A stretch of 64,000 nt of DNA from Glandiceps talaboti (taxonomy: Eukaryota > Hemichordata > Enteropneusta > Spengelidae): the NCBI RefSeq assembly GCF_964340395.1, contig NC_135570.1, forward strand, positions 2,434,501-2,498,500. The letters run 5' to 3'. The first letter of the stretch is position 1. Each line of letters begins with the position of its first letter. The notes under the pieces were generated by a model. That model worked only from the letters and a program-made list of their open reading frames with translations. It was not told where the DNA came from and did not search any database. Below are positions 13,025 through 25,500 of this stretch, one piece after another. The translations under genes and the position numbers were made by a program.

Positions 13025-13159
13025 CAGTGACCGTCACATACCACTAGTTCTGAGTGGCCTGAAAGTTGGTTAAAGTGCATACAGTGGTTAAAGTGCATAC
13101 ACATACAGTGACCGTCACATACCACTAGTTCTGAGTGGCCTGAAAGTTGGTTAAAGTGC
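13025..13159. repeat. Direct duplication of a ~54-bp segment
   Basis: The segment beginning CAGTGACCGTCACATACCAC occurs at 13025-13079 and again at 13106-13159, almost identical. It is recent and non-coding. Confidence 0.85.
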
Positions 13160-13779
13160 TCAATATTGACTTTTTTCATACTTTGCCACAGACGATTCTA
13201 ATTATACTTTAAGCTAATTAAAAATTCAAGCCAAGTTTTGTCATTGCCAACAATACTTATTGAAATTTAGTAAATACACTACAGTACATGTCTCTGAGAG
13301 ATACCTTTTAACCAGACTGAATATAATACAGTCATTATTGTCGGGAAATTTAAGTCCGGTATAAAACTTCACCTTTTCATTATTAGCATCAAATGGTTTA
13401 GTAAAAACAGTAAACTGTTTCTGTTTCTGTTGAGTCTGTCTCGGTGCATTTCTCAAATTGTTAATCTCTATATATAAAGTCTCGTTATCTCTGCATGAGA
13501 AATATCTGTACCACTGCACTGTCTGTGTTGAAATGGTGCAATGTCCCTCTTTTAAAGTCTCAGTGTCTATTAACACAAAATCTGATTGCAGAGCAAGGAA
13601 ACAAAACTTCCACTCAAAGATTACATATTCAGCCCTTTGACCGATGATATTGTTTTGCTATAGATAACAAACACTGATGTTTCCTGAAGAGCAACTGGCA
13701 TGTCACTTGGTTGTGATTATAAATCAATCCCTTGTATCATTTCATCATTGTGATTCAAATTTGATTGTTTTTCTTGTAG

Positions 13780-13946
13780 CTGTGTTTGATTTGCTGATCT
13801 ACACAGACAAAGATGCCGATGTACCTGAAAAGTGGACAGAATCCGGTGCACAACTCATACCACAGGCCCAAGAAGTTAAACTGAGATCATTTACCACAAC
13901 AATACACAAAGTGGATGCCATGGTAACCTACAAAAGTGATCAGTGA
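13780..13946 (+). CDS. Terminal exon of a MAD2-like spindle checkpoint protein
   Basis: After the acceptor TTTTTCTTGTAG (ending 13779) the frame reads VFDLLIYTDKD, VPEKWTESGAQLI, EVKLRSFTTTIHKVDAMVTY and stops at TGA 13944-13946. This matches the C-terminal HORMA region of MAD2 (MAD2L1) almost word for word, including the LLIYTDKD and RSFTTTIHKV blocks that form the safety-belt C-terminus. MAD2 binds MAD1 and CDC20 to hold the anaphase-promoting complex in check. Only the last ~54 residues are present. The exon enters in phase 1. I searched upstream by eye for the HORMA N-terminal exons (for example the segment around ERWQFDIE) and did not find them, so this is either the end of a gene with long introns or a detached copy. 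An AATAAA lies at 14413-14418. Confidence 0.85.
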
Positions 13947-16545
13947 CAAACTCAAATGAATGATTTAGGGACTCTTAAAATGTCACATAAGCTCAGCAAG
14001 TGAAATTATTTCATTTAGGTCAAGACCCCTCTCTCCCCTTAACCAAACTCCACAAGTGCAATATTGGGATTTGTGATGGATGTTCTATTGTGTCATTTTT
14101 GTCCATATTTATTGATCTTTGTCCATAGTTATTGATTTAATACTAAATGGAAACCACAGTGAAATGTTAATATTGTGCAAAAATGAAGTTCAGCAATTGA
14201 AACGAACCAAACCAACTTCCCATAACAAAGAATTTCACGTCCTGAGCCTAGGTGACATTCCAAGACTGTCCCTTACCAGTATAAGTATAGTACATTATAA
14301 CACAACAATAATGCAACACACTGTTTGCAATCCCAGGACATTTTATGAAACTTAACTAAATCTAAATTTACTATATTACAAAACAAAACAATGATGCTAC
14401 AAACTGCCAGTTAATAAAATTACAGGACTATTAATTTAATTTATAAAAACTTCAGACTGCATTATTATAATAATCCAGCATACAAAATTGAAATACTGTG
14501 AGGGTTTTTTTACGACACTAACATAACCTCAATATACTAATGTATTGGAGTATTCCTCCTTCCAATTTTAGAGAATGATGGTAATTTTTCTCCAGAAAGA
14601 AGAAGAGTACATAATGACATAAACAAAAACCATAAAGATATGAACATTTAAAAGATGGTTTCAAGCCAGATCCAAAGTAGATAATTTGTACTTACTTAGG
14701 GTGCCTGTAAGTAATTCTGTTTCTCACCGTAATACCTTAAAAATAATGGGTCTGTCAGTCAGTTAGTCAGTCAGTAGTCGGTCAGTCAGTTTGTAAATCA
14801 ATCAGTCTGTCAGTCAGATATATTAATGTACATGTTGGTGATATTTTAATTTCACAGTTGCACTTTAACATACGACTCAGAAATGACAAAGTCAGAAGGA
14901 AACTTTGAGCTTTTTGTTTTATTAAATTTCCCAAATTACAGCAATAAATTATAACTCTCAGTTCACTCATGTGATCGCCATCATGATACAATCAGTAACG
15001 CAACATTTCCTAATCTTGCCATAGAGGGCATCATTAAAGAAACATAGGTGATGAGAAACACACAGCCACCCTTATCTGTATACGTGTGCAATAAGTGAGT
15101 ACAAAACAGCCATTTTTGTACTCGATTATTGCCGCTGTTCAAGAACCATACAAGGGATTACTTGTGTAGTTGTGATTAACTTGCCATAGTGTTCACTCCT
15201 ACTACATGTATTGGTATTTGCATTGCAGTGGAATACCGCAAACATTACATACCTGTACACAAGTTAGTGTGAGTGTTTCATTCACATGAAATCACATGAA
15301 TGCAAATGTAATAATACACTTGTTATGAATCTCAGTGTGTGTGTGTGTGTGTGTGTGTACATAAGCTCATAGGAATAACATTAATCAGAAAGGCAGAATT
15401 GAACGTTGGTAATTTTCATTCCTTCAGGCTCCATGTCAGTACAGTGAGATTTGCAATATAAAGGGCATGTGCAAGATACATCCCGTTAGCAGTCCATTAG
15501 GTAGCATTTCCTATGAAACGACTAATGGTTCCCATGTACATACTCGGGATATGATTCGCCATACGAAAAGCAATATGGCTGCCATGTCTGCGCATTTCAT
15601 TTCATGTCATTTTTTCAACCCATTTAATTGAGAAACTTCACGTACATTATTGTCTACTTTCAACCACCACAGAACCATATAAGCAGAAATGCATACTGGT
15701 AAAATTAATTATTTGACATCGTGTAAGTCGACCCAAAACTTGAAGCTAGGTCACAGGTCAAAGGAAACAATAGTTCATCTAGTTGTAAATAGACAGCTTT
15801 TTGAGGCTTCCTCGTGTCCTGACAAAAATGCAATGTTATGTTCCAATTAGCTGACTCATCCTTGTCAACAAAAATGCCCAAATCTCTAGCATTACAAGAA
15901 AAAATTTGATTCTAATGCACCACCATTTTAGTATTTTGTGGAACAACCTGTTTCATATACAACCAAAAGTCATTTGGTTAGTCTTTTGCATATGTTAGGT
16001 ATCTTGAATGCACCCATATATTAATATGTATAAGAGAACTTCATGATGTGATAAAATTAGTGTGACTATTTGTTGCATTTGTACTTTTGTATGCAGTGTT
16101 TTGTGCTATACTTTCATTAGTGAACACAGCAAGAAGTACTTCCCAAATACATCATAGTTATACTCATGTGTCATGTGGTCCACCATCCACGTCCATCATC
16201 CACAGGTAGGACAAATTCAGTTTATTAAACATACAACTGACGGCACCTGGGACCCTATTTTGCATATGACTGACTGTATGTTTGGAGGTGGAGAACTTGT
16301 GATGACTCACTGGCAAGTAATCACCAAAATATAAACATTCCCTATATCTGGGTTTTTCACATGCAAATGCCGCATATCAAAAAAAATTTCACATGCTAAT
16401 TTTGACAAGTAGTTATGTACTCTCTATTTTTTCAAATTACTTGGCAAATTCTGTAGTGTAGTATCTGCTTTAGTCACACTGAAATAAAACACAATTTTTT
16501 CTTATGGGAAAAAATGAAAATATTTTTATTGCTTCCTGTTATGGT
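13947..16545. other. No supported gene; scattered microsatellites
   Basis: The first ~470 bp may be the 3' UTR of the MAD2-like gene (candidate AATAAA 14413-14418). 14750-14818 is a (GTCA)n tract and 15334-15358 a (GT)n tract. The remaining short open frames (for example 14119-14355) show no family features. Confidence 0.5.
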
Positions 16546-16870
16546 ATAGAAATTTTTTTTCATTCATTTGGTGATTGTAAAAGATAAAAGTGATAAAGAC
16601 ACATGTGTAAAAGGGGGGAACCCGACAGAGTAGTGGGTAAGATTGTGGACTGGCAAGACAGAGTCCCGAGTTCAATTCCTAGACTGGCAAGTCTGAGTTG
16701 GAAAAAAGAAATTTTTTTTTTCATTCACTTGGTGATTGTAAAAGATAAAAGTGATAAAAACACATGTGTAAAAGGGGGGGACCAGACAGAGTAGTGGGTA
16801 AGATTGTGGTCTGGCAAGACAGAGTCCTGAGTTCAATTCCTAGACTAGCAAGTCTGAGTCCTGAATAGGA
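16546..16870 (+). repeat. Two tandem copies of a tRNA-derived SINE head
   Basis: A unit of about 161 bp is present twice. Each copy contains AGTAGTGGGTAAGA (like the A box of a tRNA gene) followed about 35 bp later by GAGTTCAATTCC (like a B box). This is the internal RNA polymerase III promoter layout of a tRNA-derived SINE. The cloverleaf is degenerate, so it is not called as a functional tRNA gene. Confidence 0.6.
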
Positions 16871-17058
16871 GTTGGAGTTGGAAAAGAAAATTGCAAATAA
16901 TTCTTTATTAGAACATTTTTTTATTGACTATAAATTTGAAACAATTTCAAAATAAATGTAAGTGTTAACTTTTTTTTACTACACAACAAATGATTCTTTA
17001 TTACAAAATTTATTTGACTATAATTTTGAAACAATTTCAAAATAAATGACACAAATTA

Positions 17059-17384
17059 ACTTTCATAGTAGCTTTAACTAATTATAATGTACCACTCCAA
17101 ATAAAGACTACTATAATTCTTACTAGACTTTGTTCAATATATTCCAAGTACAAATATAAATGTCAACCCTATTTTCTAAGAGTAATTTCATAACAGTAAT
17201 CAATACAACTGTACTAAAGGCAGAAATATCCTTGACTGCATTAAGTTAACTAGTTGTTATGATGAGATATGTAGAATAATTTAATTGGTCACCATTTGGG
17301 TAAAGTAAGGAACCTTCAGTGATATCCCAGTTTCACCTTGGAATGGAGTGGTACATTCTGACTGGTTAAAGCTACTATGAAAGT
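17059..17384. mobile_element. Small inverted-repeat element (MITE)
   Basis: The left terminus ACTTTCATAGTAGCTTTAAC (17059) continues to ATGTACCACTCCAA. The right terminus ending at 17384 is its complement, so the inverted repeats are about 42 bp with a variable 8-bp island. The interior contains AGTAATCAATACAACTGTAC and TAAAGGCAGAAATA, which match the unit of the 67-bp satellite at 51461-52293. Confidence 0.75.
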
Positions 17385-17759
17385 CACTGCTTTACAATTT
17401 GATAAGCATGAGAACACCATTGTCTACTGTGAAGAAGCTGTACTTAATTCCTGTTTTACCCTGGTCCCTGGAGACTAAGTGAGGTTGCTGTAAGGAGATG
17501 CAGGGAGAGCTAAAATTTACATACAAAGCCATTGTGTCCTGGTAAAGTTGCACCTCTCACTTAGTCTAGTAAACAAAAAATAGCGCAAATATTGCGTTGC
17601 CGCACAACTTCATGTTCAGGGCAATGATAGATATATAATTTTTTGAAGATTTAAAGTTGTAACCAAAACAAAATTTTCATACCTAATTTCCATCATCATA
17701 ATCCAGCCATCCTATGTTGGAAGTGTACAAGACAAGTATAGCAGCATCCTACTCAAACT

Positions 17760-18735
17760 TTAAAGGGATGTGTCTACAAGGTTTTGGACTTCTTTATTTT
17801 TTAAAATCAATTTGGAACCAAGTCATACCAATGTAACATGTTTAACTTTCTTGGTTGTCTTATTGTAATATTTTAAACACAAGCTACATTCAGTTTATAT
17901 GGGTAGGTGATGAAACAGCTGTCTTACAACATATTACATAATCAAGTCATAAACCAAACTGGCCATGCTACAGGCTTTACCACCAGAGGAAATAGTAAAG
18001 TAAACATTATAGTTAATTAACAATGTACTGTTCTCACTGTGTCAGCTATTAATGAGGACAAATCTACACATTCTCAACAAAGTTAAGCTCAATCTACTGG
18101 GTAATTTCAGAGTTGAAGATTTTTGAGGAAAAGCAATGATATAGAATAATGCTTCTAGAAACATCTCACCAAGTTTCAAACTCATTCACTTAGTACTTTT
18201 TGAGATATAAGTTTTTGACCAAAAATGAACATTCTTACACCTAATTTGCATATCACTCATGGAATCATTGTATACTTAATATATCTTCGTCTATACATCC
18301 CTAGATGCATCCCCATCAAATTTCAGCCCAATCTGCTCAGTAGTTTTGGAATTATAGATTTTTAACCAAAAAGACACATTTTTAGCCCTAATTTGCATAT
18401 CACTGATGGAATCATCATGTCATGAACAAATCTTACTTTACACCCCCTAAAGAATCTTCCCACCAAATTTCGCACCAATCTGCCCAGTAGTTTGAGTTTA
18501 AGTTTTTTGACCAAAAATCACATTTTTGACCCAAATCACACACCTGTGATGCGATCATTTTGATTTGAACAATTTCCCAACTAGACACCCAAGGTAATGG
18601 CCCCACCAAATATCATGGCAATCGGTCCAGCAGTTTTTGACTTTAAGTTGTTTACACACATACACACACACAGACAGACAGACAGACACTTTGCCATGCC
18701 TATAGCACTACTGAACCTTCAGTTCAGTTGTGCTA
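17760..18735 (+). repeat. Internally repetitive dispersed element with microsatellite and terminal hairpin, copy B
   Basis: Several imperfect ~140-bp subunits repeat the words CACCAAATTTC, CAATCTGCCCAGTAGTTT, TTTTTGACCAAAAA and CTAATTTGCATATCACT. The element ends in a (CA)n(GACA)n tract and the stem TAGCACTACTGAAC...GTTCAGTTGTGCTA (18703-18735, 13 of 14 paired). A terminal hairpin followed by CTA is reminiscent of Helitron 3' ends, but no Rep/helicase gene is present. The ORF at 18597-18845 is carried by the repeat. Confidence 0.55.
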
Positions 18736-18849
18736 CAAAACACAATACAATCACCATTGGGGCGCACTTCAAAATTCACTGCATAATCATGTTTCGGAGA
18801 GTAACTTTGGTGAAAGATCAAAATATTTTTGGTGACAGGAGATAAATAA

Positions 18850-19510
18850 ATGTTATTCATCCTACATAACCATTTCGTAGCATTTTCAGAATGCTAAGTT
18901 TGACAACATTATTGTGAATGGCATTGTAAAATAACTGACTGAAATACATCCTGTTGTCTACTTGTTGCATGCTTAAGACTAACTGAATTATGTCTCCATG
19001 TGACGTCTAGTTCTCACCTGATATTCATGTACTGTATTGCTCATTTAACCACTTCTAAACAATTTGTTCACAGTTTCATGTACAGCCAAACAATCGATAA
19101 ACAGCCATGATAAAGAATTGTAGCTTTCACTTGGCCTTATGTGAATTTGATGATCCCTGGGGAAGCCAACGTGAATCTGAATCTCAGTGTATGAATTTAC
19201 ATAGTACTTCAGAGTCTCTGTGGTGTGTCAAAGGTTAAAATTTCAGACTGAATCCAGTTCCTTTAGCTGATGATCCCTGGGAAACCAATGTGAGTCTGAA
19301 TCCTTTATCAATGTCAGCATCGTCTTCCCTTTATCAATGTCAGCATCGTCTTCACACTGTACAAAATAATAAACAAATGAAAGGTTTAGTATTTTGCACT
19401 AAATTAATTTTTTTCAAGCTAAAAGATGAAGAGTGAAATACCATTGCCCATTTGTCTCAACTATTTTCAAAATTTCCAGCTGAGGAAAGCAAAAATCTAC
19501 GTGCATAATT
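18850..19510. other. No gene seen
   Basis: AT-rich DNA. 19313-19352 contains a short direct duplication of CCTTTATCAATGTCAGCATC. Nothing here supports an exon. Confidence 0.5.
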
Positions 19511-20481
19511 CAGGGGTAGGTAACAAATATTAGTCTAGAGCACGATCGATATAGTGACAAGTACAAATATAAAAGTTGCGGGAAAATTCTACATAGTACC
19601 TGGTACAAGTCGTTTAGTTACAAGTAAAGTCTATATTGCGACGAGCACAAAGTCCTGATTTTCCCACCGTCCATTGCGTATTCAACATGGCGGCAAGTAA
19701 CATCGACAATCCTGATGGTAAGAATCAGTCGATTTCTACTACTAAAAATCGAAAATACGTATTCCTATAGCGTGCGTTCTGGGAAGAATTGGTTGGAGGA
19801 ACAACAGGGAAAATTTCATTAATCGATTCCACCGTTTGTGGGAGGAGTTAGCGAAAAACTTTTTCTACCGACGGATGTCCTATTCTAAAACACACGTCCC
19901 TATACGAATGCATGTACATACGTATATGGAACCACTGATCTTCTATCAGCGTACTGTGGGGTTTGTTAGCTGGCTGGCTGTAAATATTGTATGCTTTACT
20001 TTTTACATAGAATTTGCAGGCAACATATGGGTTTGTTATTCTGTCTACACAAAATATAGTACTACTGTCAATATTGTACATGCATTCGTATAGGGACGTG
20101 TGTTTAGAATAGGACATCCGTCGGTAGAAAAAGTTTTTCGCTAACTCCTCCCACAAACGGTGGAATCGATCAATGAAATTTTCCCTGTTGTTCCTCCAAC
20201 CAATTCTTCCCAGAACGCACGCTATAGGAATACGTATTTTCGATTTTTAGTAGTAGAAATCGACTGATTCTTACCATCAGGATTGTCGATGTTACTTGCC
20301 GCCATGTTGAATACGCAATGGACGGTGGGAAAATCAGGACATTGTGCTCGTCGCAATATAGACTTTACTTGTAACTAAACGACTTGTACCAGGTACTATG
20401 TAGAATTTTCCCGCAACTTTTATATTTGTACTTGTCACTATATCGATCGTGCTCTAGACTAATATTTGTTACCTACCCCTG
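19511..20481. mobile_element. Foldback DNA element with two ~408-bp arms
   Basis: The left arm 19511-19918 and right arm 20075-20481 are reverse complements with only a few differences that I can find (two substitutions and one extra A), separated by a 156-bp spacer. The ends are CAGGGGTAGGTAACAAATAT and its complement, a hAT-like terminus. Flanks share TAATT (19506-19510, 20482-20486), shorter than the usual 8-bp hAT duplication. Each arm carries a 31-nt exon-like stretch: ATG at 19687 reading MAASNIDNPD, followed at once by GTAAG (mirror at 20275-20305). Open frames in both arms start identically (MWEELAKNFFYRRMSYSK) because they are the two arms. It is probably a non-autonomous derivative formed by inverted duplication of the 5' end of a transposon. 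Confidence 0.85.
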
Positions 20482-20551
20482 TAATTTATGAAAAATTAAA
20501 ACAAAATAGTGGTGACTTTGAACATTTGATTTTGAGCAATGAAGAACCAAT

Positions 20552-21298
20552 GACATTGCCATGATGTAGGAAGACCACGGTATAAATTCCATATTTTTCG
20601 TTTGAATGTCTTCAACTTGGCTTGTGCGAAGTATAATATGCAGACACTGAATACAAAATTGACATGAATCTTTGACTACATTGCCATGATGTAGGAAGAC
20701 CACGGTATAAATTCCATATTTTTTGTGTGAATGTCTTCAACTTGGCTTGTGCGAAGTATAATATGCAGACACTGAACACAAAATTGACATGAATCTTTAA
20801 CTACATTGCCATGATGTAGGAAGACCACGGTATAAAGTCCTATTTTTTGTGTGAATGTCTTCAACTTGGCTTGTGCGAAGTATAATATGCAGACACTGAA
20901 TACAAAATCGACATGAATCTTTGACTACATTGCCATGATGTAGGAAGACCACGGTATAAATTCCATATTTTTTGTGTGAATGTCTTCAACTTGGCTTGTG
21001 CAAAGTATAATATGCAGACATTGAATACAATCGACATGAATTTTGACTACATTGGCATGATGTAGGAAGACCACGGTATAAATTCCATATTTTTTGTGTG
21101 AATGTCTTCAACTTGGCTTGTGCGAAGTATAATATGCAGACACTGAATAAAAAATCGACATGAATCTTTGACTACATTGCCATGACGTAGGAAGACCACG
21201 GTATAAAGTCCATATTTTTTGTGTGAATGTCTTCAACTTGGCTTGTGCGAAGTATAATATGCAGACACTGAATATAAAATCAACATGAATCTTTTGAC
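20552..21298. repeat. Tandem array, ~124-bp unit, about six copies
   Basis: The word ATGATGTAGGAAGACCACGG (ATGACGTAGG in the last copy) recurs at 20561, 20686, 20811, 20935, 21057 and 21182, so units are 122-125 bp. Units also share CTTCAACTTGGCTTGTGCGA and TATAATATGCAGACACTGAA. The array ends exactly at the hAT-like element. Open frames within it (20473-20864, minus) repeat with the array and are not genes. Confidence 0.95.
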
Positions 21299-21699
21299 TA
21301 GGGATGCCAAACGTCCCATGAAATGTTGCGACATTGACACGACGCGCAGTGCACAGAACCTGAGAGTTGACTTTTCTGAATTTTTGATATCAAGTATCTC
21401 TGCTTGTTTTCAACGTATTTTAAAAATAAAAATACCTTTAGAAAGATAAGAAATATCTTCATAAATATGCCAAAATTTGTGGAATAAGTCCGCCCCAAAA
21501 TATTACTATTTCTGCCGTAAACTTGACGCACTGGCGAGAGCGCAGTTGGAACAGGCGCTCCGGTCAAAAACCACGAAGATGTGGCACGCACTTTACGTAA
21601 CCTGGTGCTACCTATCCTTAAATGAAACCGCTAGGAACATGTGCTGTCGTTAACGTAGGATAACCATATTTGGCCATCAACTGGAGGATCAAACCATTA

Positions 21700-21755
21700 T
21701 CATCTAGGTGCAGTCGACTGTGTTGTTTCAGGGGTAAAATGCAAGCAATCGAGAG
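21700..21755 (+). other. Candidate untranslated first exon of the transposase
   Basis: GAGAG followed by GTGAGTG gives a good 5' splice site at 21756. The next acceptor is CTTGTTTTCAG ending at 21930. A short ATG frame at 21738 would stop two codons after splicing (AGT TTG TGA), so it would be an upstream ORF and not the protein start. The left boundary is not known. Confidence 0.35.
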
Positions 21756-21952
21756 GTGAGTGATGCTCAGAAATTACGGTTCGAATTTTTTGATGATCCG
21801 TGAAAGATTTTCATACATCGATATCATTTAATGGATAAATAGTATATCAACCTAATTCGTACCAAATTTGAGTGAAATCTGTGGTGGGCAGAACATGTTT
21901 ATTGAGTATAAACTTTTGTCTTGTTTTCAGTTTGTGAACCTGCATTTTCAAA

Positions 21953-22046
21953 ATGGCGACCTCACAGTCACAGTGTGGAGGTATTGACAGCGTACAAGTG
22001 CTACAACGGGACCAAATAGTGACTTTCCTTCATGATTGTCATGATT
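21953..22046 (+). CDS. hAT-like transposase, coding exon 1
   Basis: ATG at 21953 opens a frame reading MATSQSQCGGIDSVQVLQ and continuing to HDCHD, followed by the 5' splice site GTAAGT at 22047. It ends in phase 1 (94 nt). Joining to the acceptor TTTGTATAG (ending 22566) restores the long downstream frame exactly and adds 44 residues before the methionine at 22605. The exon itself probably begins at 21931 after the acceptor CTTGTTTTCAG. Confidence 0.7.
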
Positions 22047-22566
22047 GTAAGTGTTTGATTTGTTTACTTTGATTCATTTGATATCAGAAAAGGTATATTT
22101 GAGTGTTTATTTCTAGTTTTAGCCATCATTTTCGACACGATCGCGATGTTTATACCGACAGCGCCCTCACAGACGTTGAAATAGAGATTGGTTTTACAGT
22201 GTGTATTGTACACAAATTTTGACTCGCTCAGTATTTCCTCAACATACTTATCATCCATTTATAAATTACTTGTTTCATGATGTCTATTAATAATAAATAC
22301 AAGTTTTTCAAATGTTGTAGTCAATAAATACAGTTGGTTTTATATATTAACAATTGATTGCTATTGATGACGATGATGATGAAATTCACTTTACAAATTG
22401 TATATAGTTGATCGAGTTACAAAAATTGATTGTTAGTAAATGACTAAATACAATAATTTATTGCACTTGATGATAGATAAAATTGATTTTATGAAGGTAA
22501 ATTAGTTATTAGGTAGAAGTGATCATTGATCTGATTAGATATTTCTGTATGTTTTTGTTTGTATAG

Positions 22567-25500
22567 CAAACCTACCAAGCAATATATCACAGTTCACATA
22601 TCAGATGGTGAATGAAATTATTGAAGCAGTGGAAGCTGCTGGAATGTCATTAAAGGATAAAGTACCTGCTGTTCTGAGAAAGCTGTCAACCAATGTGTCA
22701 GTCCCAGAGAATATATATGATTTAGTTAAAAAAATTAGAAGATTGAAAGAAAAGGCTACCGTCTCAGGCAATCGTGAAATTTTACTCAAACCTTGTCTTG
22801 AACTACAATTGAAAACTGGTTGTATTATCGGGGAAACTTGGCAGTCCTTGGACATCACCATAGAAAAATTGGTGCAGTGTGACTTCTCCCCAAGCTTCAA
22901 GTTGACCAACAAGATGGTAGTTGAGCTGAGTATATTTCGGCAGAAACACAATTATAGCTGGTTAGATGTCAGTAGGTGGATAGAGTTTATTTTTAGTTTG
23001 AAAGGGACAATATCACCAGGGACACTTCAATCATCATTTGATCGTGTAATGAAGATGAAGTCAAAACTGAGATTCAGAGGGAAAGAAAAGAGACAACAGG
23101 CATTTCTGAACAGTGAGTACCATGCACCGAAACAGAAAGTATCAGTTGACAGTGATAAAACAGAGACAACACAAGCCATAATGATGAATACACAAGACAT
23201 GGAGACTGAAGATACAACATTGGGTCAGAGTAACTATGATGAAATGGTAATGGATGACTTTGAAATGGATGAGGATGTATTAGATGATTATGAAGCTCGT
23301 ATCAACATGTACACAAGGACAGGGGAAATACTGTTGGAAGAGTATGATGACCTGCAAGTAAAGTACATTCATGAATCAGAGTCAACAAAAAAAGAGCTTG
23401 ATAAAACAAAGAAAGATTTGGAACAAATCACAAGACACCACAAGAAACTTATACACACACATGAAGAAGCACGAAAGAAATTATCAATATACAACACAAG
23501 AAATGTTAACAAAAGACTAAAGAGAAAAGATGACAAGATAAAACAGCTTGAGAAAGAGGTTGAGTATCTGAAGACCAGCAGCGATGAGAAATGTAAAGAA
23601 TTACAGCAAGATAAAATTAAAGCAGATGATGACTTCAGAAGTCAAAACAAAAAGCAAGTTGAAGACATGAAGATTAAACACTTGACAGTAATTGAGGAAA
23701 TGGAGGATGAAAGATTGAAAGTTGAAGAACACGTTAATTTACTTACAAACAAATGTAATGTTGAGAGTGTAAAGAAAAGACGAGCAGCACAAGAATTATC
23801 CAGGCAACGACAGAAGTTGAGAACCACAGAAGTACAACATAAAATGAAAGAAACAGAATTACAGAAGAAGATTAAAGAACTTGAAGTGGACAATGATGAC
23901 CTGAGAATTATAATTGAAGCCTTGCAAGAGGGAAGAAAACTAACATCTTTTCATGATGGGAAATATACTGATGAAGTACGCATAACATGTTATGAACTTC
24001 TCAAACAGGGTGTAGGTGCCAATCATGTATCAGACATCATTCGCACAGTTTTAAAGAATCTATGTGAAATAGATGTTGATAGACTACCCAAAGCTTCACT
24101 GGTAAGGCTGATGAGCGTAGAAGCTAATGTTCTAGCTAAGCGACAGGCAGCTGAAGCCATGCTTGATGGAACACACCACACACTCATGTTTGATGGTACT
24201 TCAAAACATGAAAAGAAATTCCTGGATTTTGAGGTGTCCACAGATAAAGGATCTTATACCATAGGAATGCATGATGCGCTTGGAGGGGACACACAGACAC
24301 AACTTGACACCACTAAGACTGTCTTTGATGAACTTGCTAGCCTAATAGACAGTGATGATGACACTACATCAAAAGCACTCCTAAGTAAAATCAAGAACAC
24401 AATGTCTGATAGGCATATTGTAAACAAAAACTATGTTGCTGAACTGGAAAAATGGCGTAGTAAGGTCCTACCTGACGTTGTTGATGACTGGCAAAATTTG
24501 AGTGAGCAGAAAAAGGCCTCTCTAACCAACATCAATGACTTTTATTGTGGACTCCATTATGTAGTTGGTATGGCCGATTATGTGGAGTCCACAATGAAGG
24601 AAATTGATCAGTTAGAGGGTACTTCTCTTGGCATGGCCGCACTTCCAGAATTTAAAACATGGAATATTGGTAGTCAGTCCAGCGCCTACAGACTGATCAG
24701 GGATGTGTGTGAAACATTCTCTGGTGGAAGGAATTCGAACCAACAAGTCGGACAGCCAGAAACATTCCGCGCAGTTTTAGATGGCAAAAAGTGCTACTTA
24801 CAAGACTTTGTTGGAAACAGGTTTAATATTTTGTTTGAAAATGCAAGTGCCGTCTATCACCATAAGGCTGACCTGTTACATCTTCTTGACCAGTCTGAGA
24901 AATCCAACAAAATGTTGCGTGCCATCAATGCAGATATCCGATGCAAGAACATTACCAGCACTGTTAGAGCTCTTGGCATTTTGGAGAGAGTCATAACATC
25001 ACCCCTTTGGCAGTTACTGGACAGTAAAATGCATGTCCTTGATATGAACAGGTATTACTCCCTGCTTCGTGACAAGTTGTATGAGTGGAAGGATAACCCG
25101 GCAGATCTGCTTGTCCAGTCTACATGTTTGTATCCAGATTTCCCCCCAGTAAAAGATGTGGTGTATTATAATTTGTTTGTGTCTGACTCTGAAGAAGAGG
25201 ATGAGATGACAGAAATGGTACTAGGAGTTCTGTGTAGTGCTCTTTTGATTGTCACTGAAAGAATGCTCACTGACCACCTCCCAGGAGGGAAACATACTTC
25301 AGTAACTGAAGTGAAACATCAAGAGACTACTAGTGTCCCCAAAACAAACATTTCAACCGAGCACAGCTTCGGTTGTCTTGACCGGCTTCTGAAAGAAAAG
25401 CCAAATGCATCCACCGTTGCTCTGGAGGGTTTAATTTTATTTACAAACAACAAAACAAACAAGTGGCTTAAAGACATGGACAGTGAGAAAAGAAGAGATG

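Larger units (their letters stand above)
9827..13779. other. Repeat-rich stretch with no supported gene
   Basis: Apart from the MITE and repeats listed separately, I see no exon here that I can name. 12640-12848 is richer in CpG and ends in TTTCAGGTAAACG, which reads as an exon end followed by a 5' splice site. An open frame starts at 12698 (MTPYLKGYDTCSLCDVSQPR...), but neither its protein nor its start is convincing. It could be a first, untranslated exon of a + strand gene, possibly the MAD2-like gene ending at 13946. That link is speculative. Confidence 0.35.

Noticed and set aside
20552-21298. CRISPR-like array of direct repeats
   Set aside because: Whole ~124-bp units repeat with no unique spacers, in an animal genome. 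It is an ordinary tandem repeat.
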